DNA of 18,898 nt from assembly GCA_019454665.1 (NCBI GenBank), contig JACFNW010000006.1, positions 1-18,898 on the forward strand. Reading direction: 5' to 3'. Numbering within the stretch: position 1 is the stretch's first letter; each line of letters begins with the position of its first letter. Origin of the DNA: Fimbriimonadaceae bacterium. GTDB lineage: Bacteria; Armatimonadota; Fimbriimonadia; Fimbriimonadales; Fimbriimonadaceae. The notes under the pieces were generated by a model. That model did no database searches. It saw only the letters and a list, made by a program, of their open reading frames with translations, and was not told the DNA's origin. The position numbers and the translations under genes are program-made. Shown here one piece after another: positions 1-8,900 of the stretch.

Positions 1-312
1 CCCAATATGCAAGACGAGGATGGCAAACCTCTCAAAATCCCGCATATGGGCTGGACCGACACCTACCCCGTCGCCGGCAAGCGCTTGTTCGAGCGGTGGG
101 ACGAGGACGAGACCCGCTTCTACTTCGTCCACTCGTTCCATGCCGTCTGCGACGACCCCGCCGATGTCGCGGCGACCGCCCACTACGGCATTGACTTCAC
201 GGCCTCGGTCGAGCACGGGCACATCAGCGGCTGCCAGTTCCACCCCGAAAAGAGCCACCGCTACGGAATGAAACTCCTCACCCATGTCTACCGCCAAGAA
301 GCAACTGCCTAG
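1..312 (+). CDS. HisH-type glutamine amidotransferase subunit, 3' part only
   Basis: This is the C-terminal part of a class I glutamine amidotransferase of the HisH family; the gene starts before the window. The reading frame is open from base 1. Visible landmarks are the PHMGW segment, the FYFVHSFH stretch and the FHPEKS motif, whose His and Glu complete the Cys-His-Glu triad. The nucleophilic Cys lies upstream, outside the window. Family members hydrolyse glutamine and pass ammonia to a HisF-type synthase. The end overlaps the next gene by 29 bases, so the two are translationally linked. Because that partner is of the acetamidino-sugar type (WbuZ/HisF2), this copy is more likely HisH2/WbuY than the histidine enzyme. 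PHMGW is followed by Thr rather than the Asn common in HisH. The family assignment is firm; the pathway is inferred. Confidence 0.88.
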   Translation, partial: PNMQDEDGKPLKIPHMGWTDTYPVAGKRLFERWDEDETRFYFVHSFHAVCDDPADVAATAHYGIDFTASVEHGHISGCQFHPEKSHRYGMKLLTHVYRQEATA

Positions 313-1063
313 GGTCATTCCGTGCTTGCTCCTGAAGGGGCATGGGCTCACCAAATCGGTGCAGTTCAAGGACTTCAAGTATGTGGGCGACGCCGTCAAC
401 GCCTGCCGCATCTTCAACGAGAAAGAGGTGGACGAGCTGATGTTTCTCGACATAGACGCTTCGCGGGAGAACAAGAAGCCGCGCATCGAGTTCATCAAAG
501 AGATCGCGGGCGAGCTGTTCATGCCGCTGGGCTACGGTGGCGGTGTGACGACCACGCAAGAGGCGGATTTGCTGTTCGCCGGAGGCGTTGAAAAGGTCAG
601 CATCAACACCGCAGCCTATACGAATCCGCAACTCATCACCGACATCGCCAACCACTACGGCAGTCAGAGCGCCATCGTCACGGTGGACGTCCGGAAGCCC
701 CTCATCGGCGGCTACAAGCTCTACTCGAACGGCGGACAAGTGCCGCAGAAGGTCTCGCTGCTCGACCACCTGCGGCGGATGGAAGACGCCGGCGCGGGCG
801 AGTTCGTCATCAACTCGATTGATCAGGACGGCAAGATGTCGGGCTTCGACCTCAAGCTGATCACCTTGGTTTCCGAAGCGGTCAGCGTGCCGGTGGTCGC
901 CCTGGGCGGGGCGGGCAACAAGCAACACATCTTGGACGCCGTTCAGGCGGGCGCGTCGGCCGTCGCGGCGGGCAGCATGTTCGTGTTCCACGGCAAGCAC
1001 CGGGCCGTGCTGATCACCTATCCGGGTCGGCGAGAATTGAAGGACCTGTTCGGGATCGCGTAG
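284..1063 (+). CDS. HisF-like synthase of the acetamidino sugar-modification type (WbuZ/HisF2)
   Basis: A 259-residue (beta/alpha)8 barrel of the HisA/HisF superfamily. It carries the phosphate-binding glycines YGGGV (residues 84-88) and GGAG near residue 210, the KVSINTAA strand near 104-111, and NSIDQDG around 177-183. In HisF the catalytic pair is Asp11 and Asp130 (Thermotoga numbering). Here the second is kept (VTVDVRK, Asp135) but the first is Leu (CLLLK, about residue 16). The RVIPCLLLK start and the AAGSMFVFHGKHRAVLI ending are typical of the WbuZ/HisF2 proteins that act with HisH2 and a PseA/WbpG-type amidotransferase to place an acetamidino group on surface sugars such as legionaminic-type or LPS residues. 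No such partner is visible, but the left edge cuts the operon. The start ATG lies inside the amidotransferase gene. Confidence 0.88.
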   Translation: MSTAKKQLPRVIPCLLLKGHGLTKSVQFKDFKYVGDAVNACRIFNEKEVDELMFLDIDASRENKKPRIEFIKEIAGELFMPLGYGGGVTTTQEADLLFAGGVEKVSINTAAYTNPQLITDIANHYGSQSAIVTVDVRKPLIGGYKLYSNGGQVPQKVSLLDHLRRMEDAGAGEFVINSIDQDGKMSGFDLKLITLVSEAVSVPVVALGGAGNKQHILDAVQAGASAVAAGSMFVFHGKHRAVLITYPGRRELKDLFGIA

Positions 1064-1814
1064 CCGCGCCCTGCGGGGCCAGGCCCTCGGCGGCGTCCAG
1101 AGCCTCGATCCAGCGCGCCCACGTCCGGCTCCCTTCGACCTTCTGCTTGAGCCTCGGCGGCAGGTTCGGGGTCCGGTAATCAAAGTGCGTCTGCTTGCGC
1201 AGGCGCTCGATTTTCGCCATGCTTGGCACTCGAAACATCACCAGATCGCGGGCTTCGCTGCACACGATGTTGCGCCAGATGTTCTGGCTGGGGAAGCAAC
1301 GCGCGCACCGCTTCTTGAGCGCCGAGAGCTCCTCGTCCAGTGCAAAGACCTGCTCGCCACTCGGATCGGCGAACCGACCCATCCAGGGAAACCGAGTGGT
1401 GTACGGGTGGTACATCGGCACCTCGAACCGTGGTCCCTCGAACGCCTGCCCCGCTGCCCAGTTGGTGGCGTCGTGATCCAAGTGACCCTGCTCGAACGCG
1501 GGAACGACAAGGCGGTCCGGTGAGAACTCGCGCACGACGTCGGCCAAACCGCGCGCCAACGTAGGCATTACCTCGATGAACCGCCCATCCGGCGCATCGA
1601 GAAACGTCAACGAATCGGCCTTCAGGCCGATCAACTCGGCCACGCGCAACGACTCGGCACGGCGGACTTCGGTCGAGTGCATCCAGCAGGATGAAATCGC
1701 CGCACCCGACTGGGCGAGACGCTTCATCCAGCCGCAGATGGCCAGTTCGTCGTCCGGGTGGGCGAAGACGAACAGCCAGCGCAACGACGGGTCTGCCTCG
1801 AAGGCGACATCCAT
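1014..1814 (-). CDS. PIG-L/LmbE family N-deacetylase
   Basis: A 266-residue protein of the PIG-L family, zinc enzymes that remove N-acetyl groups from GlcNAc-type sugars or related small molecules. The metal-binding signature AHPDDE is at residues 18-23 and the second motif HLDHD at 111-115, so both zinc-ligand motifs are present. I see no signal peptide, so it is probably cytoplasmic. The frame stays open far upstream, but the family alignment begins just before residue 10, so ATG 1814 is chosen. A weak -10-like hexamer (CACAAT) lies 9 bases before that ATG. The 3' end overlaps the convergent HisF-like gene by 50 bases. Its substrate is unknown; the acetamidino-sugar gene nearby makes a sugar plausible. 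Confidence 0.88.
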   Translation of the reverse strand: MDVAFEADPSLRWLFVFAHPDDELAICGWMKRLAQSGAAISSCWMHSTEVRRAESLRVAELIGLKADSLTFLDAPDGRFIEVMPTLARGLADVVREFSPDRLVVPAFEQGHLDHDATNWAAGQAFEGPRFEVPMYHPYTTRFPWMGRFADPSGEQVFALDEELSALKKRCARCFPSQNIWRNIVCSEARDLVMFRVPSMAKIERLRKQTHFDYRTPNLPPRLKQKVEGSRTWARWIEALDAAEGLAPQGAATRSRTGPSILADPDR

Positions 1815-1877
1815 GTTCCATTCATTGTGGCCCGAATGGACCGCCTCACCAGAGGTGAGGGGGGTACAACCAAGTCC
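1815..1877. promoter_or_regulatory. Divergent start region of PIG-L and lipoprotein genes
   Basis: These 63 bases separate two divergent genes. On the minus strand CACAAT (1829-1824) sits 9 bases before the PIG-L ATG. On the plus strand TACAAC (1865-1870) sits 7 bases before a TTG that begins an ideal lipoprotein signal. Neither start has a well-placed Shine-Dalgarno sequence, although a purine-rich run (AGAGGTGAGG, 1851-1860) precedes TACAAC. If the lipoprotein gene instead starts at ATG 1836, part of this stretch is coding. Confidence 0.35.
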
Positions 1878-2450
1878 TTGCAGAAGCTCTCGGCACTCCT
1901 CGCCCTCGCTTGTCTCGCGTTGGTTGGTTGCAAGATCAACGAACAGGTGACGAAGCCCGAAGACGCCTCCGAGCCCGGCACGGCGCGGTTGGAACTCGTG
2001 CGTCAGCGCATGGAAGACGACCTGGTCGAGGTCGAATGGAAGTTCACCGGCGACCGCAAGTGGGTTTGGGGCTCGGCCGACCCGGACCTGAAGCTCCGGT
2101 ACGCCTACCCATTGGGCACGGGCCAAACGCACGGGGGCAAGCACATCTGGACGATCACCCTGCGGCTCCGCCGTTTCCCGGGCACCGACAAGGCGGTCGA
2201 AGAACGCGTGATGCTCGGCGACCTGCCCGAAGCCAAGAGCGGCGACAACTTCCTGGACACCTACGATCGGCCCATCGAGTTCGGCAAGGAGTACACTTGG
2301 AAAGGCTCGCTCAAGGACTCGGTCAAGCTCTACCAGACCGAGCCCACAACGATGACGGTGCCCGGCGAACTGCCCCTCTACGAGTTCAAGCAGCTCGACG
2401 AGGAAGGCAAGGAGCGCATCCAGGGCATGCGCCTGAAGGTGATGGAATGA
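1878..2450 (+). CDS. Lipoprotein of unknown function
   Basis: I do not recognise this family. From TTG 1878 the 190-residue product begins with a short charged segment, a hydrophobic stretch (LSALLALACLAL) and a lipobox LVGC with Cys18. This predicts a signal peptidase II lipoprotein anchored to a membrane. The mature part is soluble, charged, rich in Trp, Tyr, Lys and Asp, and has no domain I can name. An alternative in-frame ATG at 1836 would add 14 residues before the signal. I prefer the TTG because it gives a compact signal and has a -10-like TACAAC 7 bases upstream. The stop overlaps the methyltransferase start (ATGA), so the two genes are probably co-translated. Confidence 0.75.
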   Translation: MQKLSALLALACLALVGCKINEQVTKPEDASEPGTARLELVRQRMEDDLVEVEWKFTGDRKWVWGSADPDLKLRYAYPLGTGQTHGGKHIWTITLRLRRFPGTDKAVEERVMLGDLPEAKSGDNFLDTYDRPIEFGKEYTWKGSLKDSVKLYQTEPTTMTVPGELPLYEFKQLDEEGKERIQGMRLKVME

Positions 2451-3199
2451 GCGAACCCCTCGCCGAGCATCCGACCGACTGGCGCAAATTCTTCGACGCC
2501 CACGCCCCACGGTACATGGAGAACACGTTCACTCGGCACACGGCCGCCGAGGTGGGCATGCTGATGCAGTTGTTCGGGCTTTCGGCGGGGTCGCGAATCC
2601 TCGACATGGGCTGCGGCACGGGGCGGCACGCCATCGAGTTCGCGCGGCACGGCTTTCGCGTCACGGGTGTGGATTTCTCCCAGGGCATGCTGGAGCAGGC
2701 CCGCGCGGCATCAAGCGGCTTGGACATCGAGTGGATCTGCGCGGACGCCACCGAGTGGCGCTCAGACGAACCGTTCGATGCCGCCGTCTGTCTGTGCGAG
2801 GGCGGCGTCGGTCTTCTCGGCGAGCGGGACGACCCCGAAGTCCACGACCGCGCCATTTTGGAGAACATCGCGGCATCGTTGCGCCCAGGCGCCCCGTTCG
2901 TGCTCACGGCGCTCAACGGATACCAGATCATCCGCCAGATGAAGGACGAGCACGTTCAGGCGGGCGCGTTCGACCCCGCGACCATGATCGCCCACTACAA
3001 GGACGATTGGGAGTTGCCCGAGGGCCGGACCACGTTCCGCATCCGCGAACGCTTGTTCATTCCGCCCGAGATGGTGCGGATGCTGCGCGAGGCCGGATTC
3101 CGGGTCGTCCACGTGTGGGGCGGCACAGCGGGCGAGTGGGGTGCAAGGCCGCTCAAGCTCGACGAAATCGAAGCGATGTACGTCGGCATCCGGCTCTAG
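2447..3199 (+). CDS. Class I SAM-dependent methyltransferase
   Basis: A 250-residue Rossmann-fold methyltransferase. Motif I (ILDMGCGTGR, residues 51-60) binds S-adenosylmethionine; Asp76 in GVDFS is the acidic residue that contacts the ribose; CADATEW (98-104) corresponds to the adenine-binding turn. The C-terminal part (IRERLFIPPEM, then an EAGF segment) resembles ubiE/small-molecule methyltransferases. The acceptor cannot be told from sequence. The start ATG overlaps the stop of the lipoprotein gene by 4 bases (ATGA), a classic coupled arrangement, and there is no promoter-like hexamer before it. No signal peptide is visible, so it acts in the cytoplasm despite the lipoprotein partner. Confidence 0.88.
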   Translation: MSEPLAEHPTDWRKFFDAHAPRYMENTFTRHTAAEVGMLMQLFGLSAGSRILDMGCGTGRHAIEFARHGFRVTGVDFSQGMLEQARAASSGLDIEWICADATEWRSDEPFDAAVCLCEGGVGLLGERDDPEVHDRAILENIAASLRPGAPFVLTALNGYQIIRQMKDEHVQAGAFDPATMIAHYKDDWELPEGRTTFRIRERLFIPPEMVRMLREAGFRVVHVWGGTAGEWGARPLKLDEIEAMYVGIRL

Positions 3200-3223
3200 G
3201 ACGCCCCCGGTCGCAATCTTGGG

Positions 3224-3229
3224 TAAAAC
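3224..3229 (+). promoter_or_regulatory. -10-like hexamer close to start of BNR/VPS10 gene
   Basis: TAAAAC lies 10 bases before ATG 3240. No Shine-Dalgarno sequence is visible. A transcript starting 6-8 bases downstream of this box would have almost no leader. The last base departs from TANNNT. Confidence 0.3.
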
Positions 3230-3239
3230 GCGCCTTGAA

Positions 3240-5777
3240 ATGAGGCGCGTCACCCTACTGGTCTGCTTGTCGCTTCCCATCGCCGCGTGCGCGCAAGTGG
3301 ACCTACCGAAAACACTGGACCTGCTCCAGCCGCGACAGCTTGGCCCGACGATCATGGGCGGCCGAATTGCGGACTTGGCCGTCTATGAGAAAGAGCCCCG
3401 AATCTTCTACATCGCCACCGCCAGCGGCGGCTTGTGGAAGACCGAGAACGGAGGGATCACCACCTCGCCCATCTGGGATCGAGGGACGACGGTCGCTCTG
3501 GGTGCCGTGGCCGTGGACCCCAACGACGTCAACCACGTGTGGATCGGCACGGGCGAGGCGAACAGCCGCAACTCGACGGCGTGGGGCGACGGCGTCTACA
3601 AGTCCACCGACGGCGGCAAGACATGGGAGCACGTTGGGCTGAAGCAGTCCATGCACATCAGCTCGATCATCATCCACCCCAAGGATAAGAACACGATCTT
3701 CGTCGGCGCCCTCGGCCCGCTTTGGGGACGCGGCGGCGAGCGAGGCCTCTATCGGACCACCGATGGCGGCAAGACGTGGTCGAACCTGCTTTCCGTGGAC
3801 GACGTGACGGGCGTGATCGACTTGGTGATGGACCCTAAGAACCCGCGCAACATGCTGTGCGCGATGTACCAGCGCGAACGGAAACCCTGGCAGTTCGCCA
3901 GTGGCGGCCCGGGCAGCGGACTCTACCGCTCGACCGATGGCGGCAACAGCTGGAAGAAGGTCGAAAAGGGCATGCCCGAAGGCCCTCTCGGACGCATCGG
4001 ATTGGATTATTTCCGCAAAGATCCCAAGATCGTCATCGCCACGATAGAGGCCGGGCAAGGCAAAGGCGGATTCTTCCGCAGCACCGACGGCGGCGAGTCG
4101 TGGACGCGCATGAGCGGGACCAACCCTCGGCCCTTCTACTTCTCGATTCCCCGTCAAGACCCGCTGGACGAAAACCGGGTCTATGTGCCCGGTGTGCAGC
4201 TGATGGTCAGCGACAACAAGGGCGAGACGTTTCGCAACATGCCCACCAACGTCCACGTGGATCACCACGCGATGTGGATCAACCCAAACGACAGCAATCA
4301 CCTGATCATCGGCGAGGACGGCGGCTTGGCGCAGTCTCGAGACCGCGGGCTGCGGTGGGAGCATATCAACGATATGCCCTTGGGCCAGTTCTATGGCATT
4401 GCGTTCGACATGAGGCGACCCTATTACGTCTATGGCGGTCTTCAGGACAACGGTAGTTGGGGGTTGCCGACGCAAACCCGCCACGGAGGCGTTGCGTTCT
4501 GGCACAACTTCAACTTGAGCGGTGGAGACGGCTTCCACGTGCAGGTCGATCCCGAAGATTGGCGAACGGTGTATTCCGAAAGCCAAGGCGGATTCTTGCA
4601 GCGGCGCGACCTGGTGACCGGCGCCACGCGCAGCATCCGTCCGCGACCGCCGCGCGGAGAGACGTACCGCTTCAACTGGAGCTCGCCGATCCACATTTCG
4701 CCCCACAACTCGAAGACGATCTGGTTCGGGGGCAACCGACTGTTCAAGAGCGTCAACCGAGGCGACACGTGGTCCTTGATCACCGACGACCTCACCACCA
4801 ACGATCCCGCCAAGCTCAATCCAAGGGCCGGTGTGACGCCCGAAGACACGGGTGCCGAACGGCACTGCACGATCATCACGATCAGCGAATCGCCGATGCA
4901 AGCGGGCGTCGTGTGGGTCGGCACAGACGACGGCAACGTCCAACTCTCGAAGGACGACGGCAAGACTTGGGAGAACGTGGTCTTCAACATCCCCGATCTT
5001 CCCGCTAACTCCTGGTGCTCGCGCGTCACGGCTTCTGCGTTCAAACTCGAGCGATGCTACGTCACGTTCGACAATCACCGGTCGAACGACTTCAAGTCCT
5101 ACGTCTATGTGACGGAAGACTTTGGCAAGACGTGGACCAAGCTGAGCGGCGCGATTCCGGAAGGCGACTGCGCCTACGTCATCAAAGAGGGTCTCTCGAA
5201 CGAGAATCTGCTCTTTCTCGGCACCGAGATGTCGCTTTGGGTCTCGATGGATCGCGGCCAGAATTGGACTCGATTCACCAAGGACTTCCCCACGGTCGCC
5301 GTCCACGATCTGGCGATTCAACCGCGTGAGAAGGACCTGATCATCGGCACTCACGGTCGCAGCATCTGGACCATGGACATCGGCGCTCTCGACCAGTTGG
5401 TTCCTGAAGTCATCGAGAAAGACTTGGCCGTGCTCAAGCCGCAAGACGTGCTGAACCTTGGGTTTACCGGGTACCAGCAAGGCGACGGTCATCGGGTGTA
5501 CCTATCGCGCAACACACAGCCGGGCACAACCATCTTCTACTGGATGAAGACGGAAGTGACGGACGCGCCGCGCATCACGATCACGGACGTCACCGGCCGC
5601 GCGGTCGCCGAGCTGAACGGCTCGCGGCAAGCGGGCCTGAACCGGGTGGCGTGGAACGCCCGCACCCAGGGCCGAGGCATCGTCGCGGCGGGGACGTACA
5701 AGGTCACCGTGACCGTGGGCGACAAGTCGGAATCGAACACGATCGAGGTCGTGGACGTTTCCGAGCAGCCCGGTTAG
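3240..5777 (+). CDS. Exported BNR/VPS10-type beta-propeller protein
   Basis: An 845-residue exported protein built mostly of Asp-box (SxDxGxxW) repeats. I count ten: at residues 122-129, 173-180, 231-238, 281-288, 324-331 and 366-373, and four more near bases 4749, 4947, 5112 and 5245. This is the sortilin/VPS10-type propeller also seen in xyloglucanase-like proteins and annotated as glycosyl hydrolase-like BNR proteins; catalysis cannot be assumed. The N terminus (RR, hydrophobic run, IAACAQ) fits either a lipobox at Cys17 or signal peptidase I cleavage after AxA. The C terminus (NRVAWNAR to GTYKVTV, near residues 800-830) resembles the FlgD-like Ig fold that ends many exported proteins. ATG 3240 is chosen because it begins the signal peptide. 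A strong hairpin follows the stop. Confidence 0.88.
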   Translation: MRRVTLLVCLSLPIAACAQVDLPKTLDLLQPRQLGPTIMGGRIADLAVYEKEPRIFYIATASGGLWKTENGGITTSPIWDRGTTVALGAVAVDPNDVNHVWIGTGEANSRNSTAWGDGVYKSTDGGKTWEHVGLKQSMHISSIIIHPKDKNTIFVGALGPLWGRGGERGLYRTTDGGKTWSNLLSVDDVTGVIDLVMDPKNPRNMLCAMYQRERKPWQFASGGPGSGLYRSTDGGNSWKKVEKGMPEGPLGRIGLDYFRKDPKIVIATIEAGQGKGGFFRSTDGGESWTRMSGTNPRPFYFSIPRQDPLDENRVYVPGVQLMVSDNKGETFRNMPTNVHVDHHAMWINPNDSNHLIIGEDGGLAQSRDRGLRWEHINDMPLGQFYGIAFDMRRPYYVYGGLQDNGSWGLPTQTRHGGVAFWHNFNLSGGDGFHVQVDPEDWRTVYSESQGGFLQRRDLVTGATRSIRPRPPRGETYRFNWSSPIHISPHNSKTIWFGGNRLFKSVNRGDTWSLITDDLTTNDPAKLNPRAGVTPEDTGAERHCTIITISESPMQAGVVWVGTDDGNVQLSKDDGKTWENVVFNIPDLPANSWCSRVTASAFKLERCYVTFDNHRSNDFKSYVYVTEDFGKTWTKLSGAIPEGDCAYVIKEGLSNENLLFLGTEMSLWVSMDRGQNWTRFTKDFPTVAVHDLAIQPREKDLIIGTHGRSIWTMDIGALDQLVPEVIEKDLAVLKPQDVLNLGFTGYQQGDGHRVYLSRNTQPGTTIFYWMKTEVTDAPRITITDVTGRAVAELNGSRQAGLNRVAWNARTQGRGIVAAGTYKVTVTVGDKSESNTIEVVDVSEQPG

Positions 5778-5786
5778 CGATCCACC

Positions 5787-5818
5787 GAGGACCTATGCCG
5801 GCTTCGGCATAGGTCCTT
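5787..5818. terminator. Perfect 13-bp hairpin without a U-tract
   Basis: Bases 5788-5800 (AGGACCTATGCCG) and 5805-5817 (CGGCATAGGTCCT) are perfectly complementary around a 4-base GCTT loop, and a G-T pair can extend the stem by one. It starts 10 bases after the stop of the BNR gene and precedes the next gene on the same strand, as expected of a terminator. No run of T follows, so it may be a non-canonical or bidirectional terminator, or an RNA-stabilising 3' hairpin. Confidence 0.65.
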
Positions 5819-5927
5819 GGGCCCGCTCTCTCTGCGGAATCTGCCTCTGACCGGCCCCCGCATCCGGGCGGTGTAACGCCGAATCCGAGCAAACGTCAAG
5901 AAAAAGTCAGGTTCAAATGAATCTGAT

Positions 5928-5948
5928 GGCCAAGGAATGGCCTATACT
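5928..5948 (+). promoter_or_regulatory. -10 box TATACT with adjoining inverted repeat
   Basis: TATACT (5943-5948) is a near-consensus -10 box 4 bases before ATG 5953 and 13 bases before ATG 5962. Directly upstream is a small inverted repeat, GGCCA-AGGAA-TGGCC (5928-5942), placed where an operator could be. No -35 hexamer is evident at the usual distance. The inverted repeat is short enough to be chance. Confidence 0.4.
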
Positions 5949-5952
5949 GACA

Positions 5953-8900
5953 ATGGAGGTCATGCACGTACCCCGCCTGAGAAGCTACGCCATGAGTCTG
6001 ACCGTCGCGCTAGGAGCGTGGACACACGGTCAGGTCTCGATGGAAGCCAACGGAACGTCGGAAACGCCGACGCCCGTGGTCGCGGGGCGTCAGTCCATTG
6101 ACCTCGTGCCCGTTCGCCCCGATGAGATCGGATTGGCGCTCCGGCATGGCTACATCGTTCCTGGAAGCGAGCAACTCGAACTGGGCGGCAAGGTCCTCAA
6201 GCGCGGCCGGGACTACCACCTCGATGCCGAAGCCGGCGTCGTCTACCTGATGATTCAGGCTCGGCCGGGCGACACGCTCCGCGCCATCTACCGCCACGAT
6301 CCCGAAGGCAAGATCAAGTCCGGGACCTCCGACCTCGCCGCCAAGTTGGGCAGCATGAGGTTCGACCTCGTGCCGGGAGCGATGGGCATGGTGCTGGGTC
6401 TGGGCATGACCGAGCGCATGCAAGACGGCTCGGTCCTCCGCTCGAACGTCTACGGCCTCAACAACAGCTTCTCCGTCGCGCCAGGCTGGTCCATCGCAGG
6501 CGCCTACATGGTGGGCGACCGGCAACGCACCGAAGCGCGCTCCGGTTTCGAGTTCGATGGCGCCAAGAAAGAGACCGAGACCGGCAAGTCCAAGTTCGTG
6601 GTCCAGCAAATGAAAGCCGGGCTTCTGGGCGGCTCGGTGACGGTGGACTACCAGGACATCAGCAAGAACTTTACGGGCTTCAACGCCGTCGCGGGGAGCT
6701 TGCAGGGCGCGAACGTGGATCAGCTCCGCAAGGAGCGGGGCTTGCAGCGCCAAGGCTTCAGCCTCCAAGACGCCAACGTCGGCATCGGGAAGTTCAGCCA
6801 GTCCATGCGGACCGTGAAGGACGACACGGGTTCGCTCGAATGGCGGACGCTCGGATTCGCCTCCGGCGGGTTCAGCCTCAACTGGGATTCCCGCAAGAGC
6901 GATAAGAACTTCAAGCGGTTCAACGACCTCGCCGAAGGCGACCGCGAGCAACTCAAGAAAGAAGCCGGACTGAATCGCGAGAACTTGGCGATCGGGTTCA
7001 AGCAGTCGGTCGGCGCCCTGAGCTACACGGCCAACAAGATCGAGGACGGCAACGGCAAGGGCATCCATCGGCGAGCGATCACGATGGAAGCCGTCCAAAC
7101 CAAGTTCACCTACGGCGACCAGCACATCGAAGACGGCTTCACGGCTTTCGGCGGGTTGGCGGAAGGCGAGCGCGGCCAGTGGGCGCGCGAGGGTGGCCTG
7201 CGCCGCGAGTGGTTCGGCGTGGAAACGGCCCTGCTCGGCGCGAAGTCGCCGGTCAAGTTCTCGTCCAGTGCGGTCCGCAACGACAACGGCGACTTCCGCT
7301 CCACCGACCTGTCGGCCCAGTTGGGCGGGTTCACCGTCACGCGCAATGAGAAGATCGTGGACGCGAAGTTCGGTGCGCTGCCCAACCTCGCTCCCGCCGA
7401 ACTCGGGGCGCATGTGCAAGGCGTTGCCCAGATGTATCAGCCCACGGGCATCCAGATCAAGAACACCGAAGCCGGGACGTTCGCCGGCGGGTACGGCATT
7501 GACCGCACCTCGACGCGAATCACGGGCCAACCGCTCAAGGACGTCAACGTCCGAGCCGAGTCGCTGTCCGTCAGCGGCATGACCTCGGGCGCCACGGTGG
7601 ACTTCCTGCAGATCGTGGGCAAGAGCGCGGCGTTCAAGTTCCGCAACCAGCGAACGGGCAACGGCTTCAACGAGTTCGGCAAGCTCATGGAGTTCGAGCG
7701 GCACCAACTCGGCAACGTGGCGGGACTCGACACCAGCGAAGTCGAGGCTTCGACCGCGCTCCCGAAGGGCGGCAAGGCAACGTTCTCGCAGCTTCAAGTG
7801 GACGGCCCCAACGGCGGACTCGAACGCACCGAAACCGGACTGACGAGCAAGAACCTGGACGTGAAGTTCGTCACCCGAAACGTGGACGACGGATTCAACG
7901 ACGTGGGCCAGTACCTGCACCCCGAGCGGCAACTCTTCGCCGGAATGAAGGGCTACAAGCAAAGCGAGGTGCTCGCCCGCTGGCAGATCCTGCCGACGCT
8001 CAAGGTGTACGCCCAGTGGTACGACGCGAAGAACTCGTCGCTGGAGCGAGACAAGGTCTACCGAGAAACGAGGCTCGCCTACGCCTTGGACAAGCACACC
8101 CAGGTGGACGCTTCCCGCATCGTGCGCAAGGACGACGACCCGCTGAACACCATCTTCGCGCAGCAACACGACACATGGTCCATCCGCCGCGACTTCGGGC
8201 GGTTCGGCGCCGTCAGCTTCGCCGAAGAGAAAGTGACCTACGATGGCACCGAGGCCAAAGAGCCCGACCGCACGAAGACTTACGTCGGCTACGAAACCAA
8301 AATCGACGCCAAGACTTCGTTCAAGACCGAACAGATCGTCACCAAGTTCGAAGGCGGCACCGAGGAGAAGGTCAGCGCCAACACGGTCAGCAAAGAAATC
8401 ACTCCGCGCATGGGCGTGAGCGTCACCGACGTCAAGATCAACCGCGAAGGCGAAGAGAAAGACGAGACGAAGCGCGTGTACGGCTTCTGGTACGACTTCG
8501 GCCAGAACATCCGGATCAAGTACGGAGTGGATCGTCAACTCAAGGGCGACCAAGGCGCGTCGCTCAAGTCGGACCTCAGCGTGACGCCCGGGCAAGTCGG
8601 CGACGTCAAGATTGACAGCGCCAACTACAACGTGGATCGCGTGGACGAATCGCGACAGAATCGCCACGTCGGCAACGTCCAACTCGGCACCGTCAAGCCG
8701 CTCCAATTCGGCCCGCTCAGCAACGTGACGTTCCGCTTCGCAGCCGACACCGAACGAAACCACTTCGACTGGCGCAAGGAAAACCGCGACTTCAACTTCG
8801 GCGCCAAGCTGGGTTCGACCTCGTTCGGCTTTGCGTACAAGAGCCAAGTCCACCCAACCGGCGACCGAGGCGTGGACCGCAAGTTCTCGTTCAACACCGA

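Noticed and set aside
1815..2510. N-terminal extension of the PIG-L gene to 2510
   Set aside because: The extra 232 residues are antisense to the lipoprotein and methyltransferase genes, have shadow composition, and the family starts close to ATG 1814.
3303..5492. A 729-residue minus-strand frame opposite the BNR protein
   Set aside because: Same reason: it is antisense to a gene with ten Asp-boxes and shows no domain or start signal.
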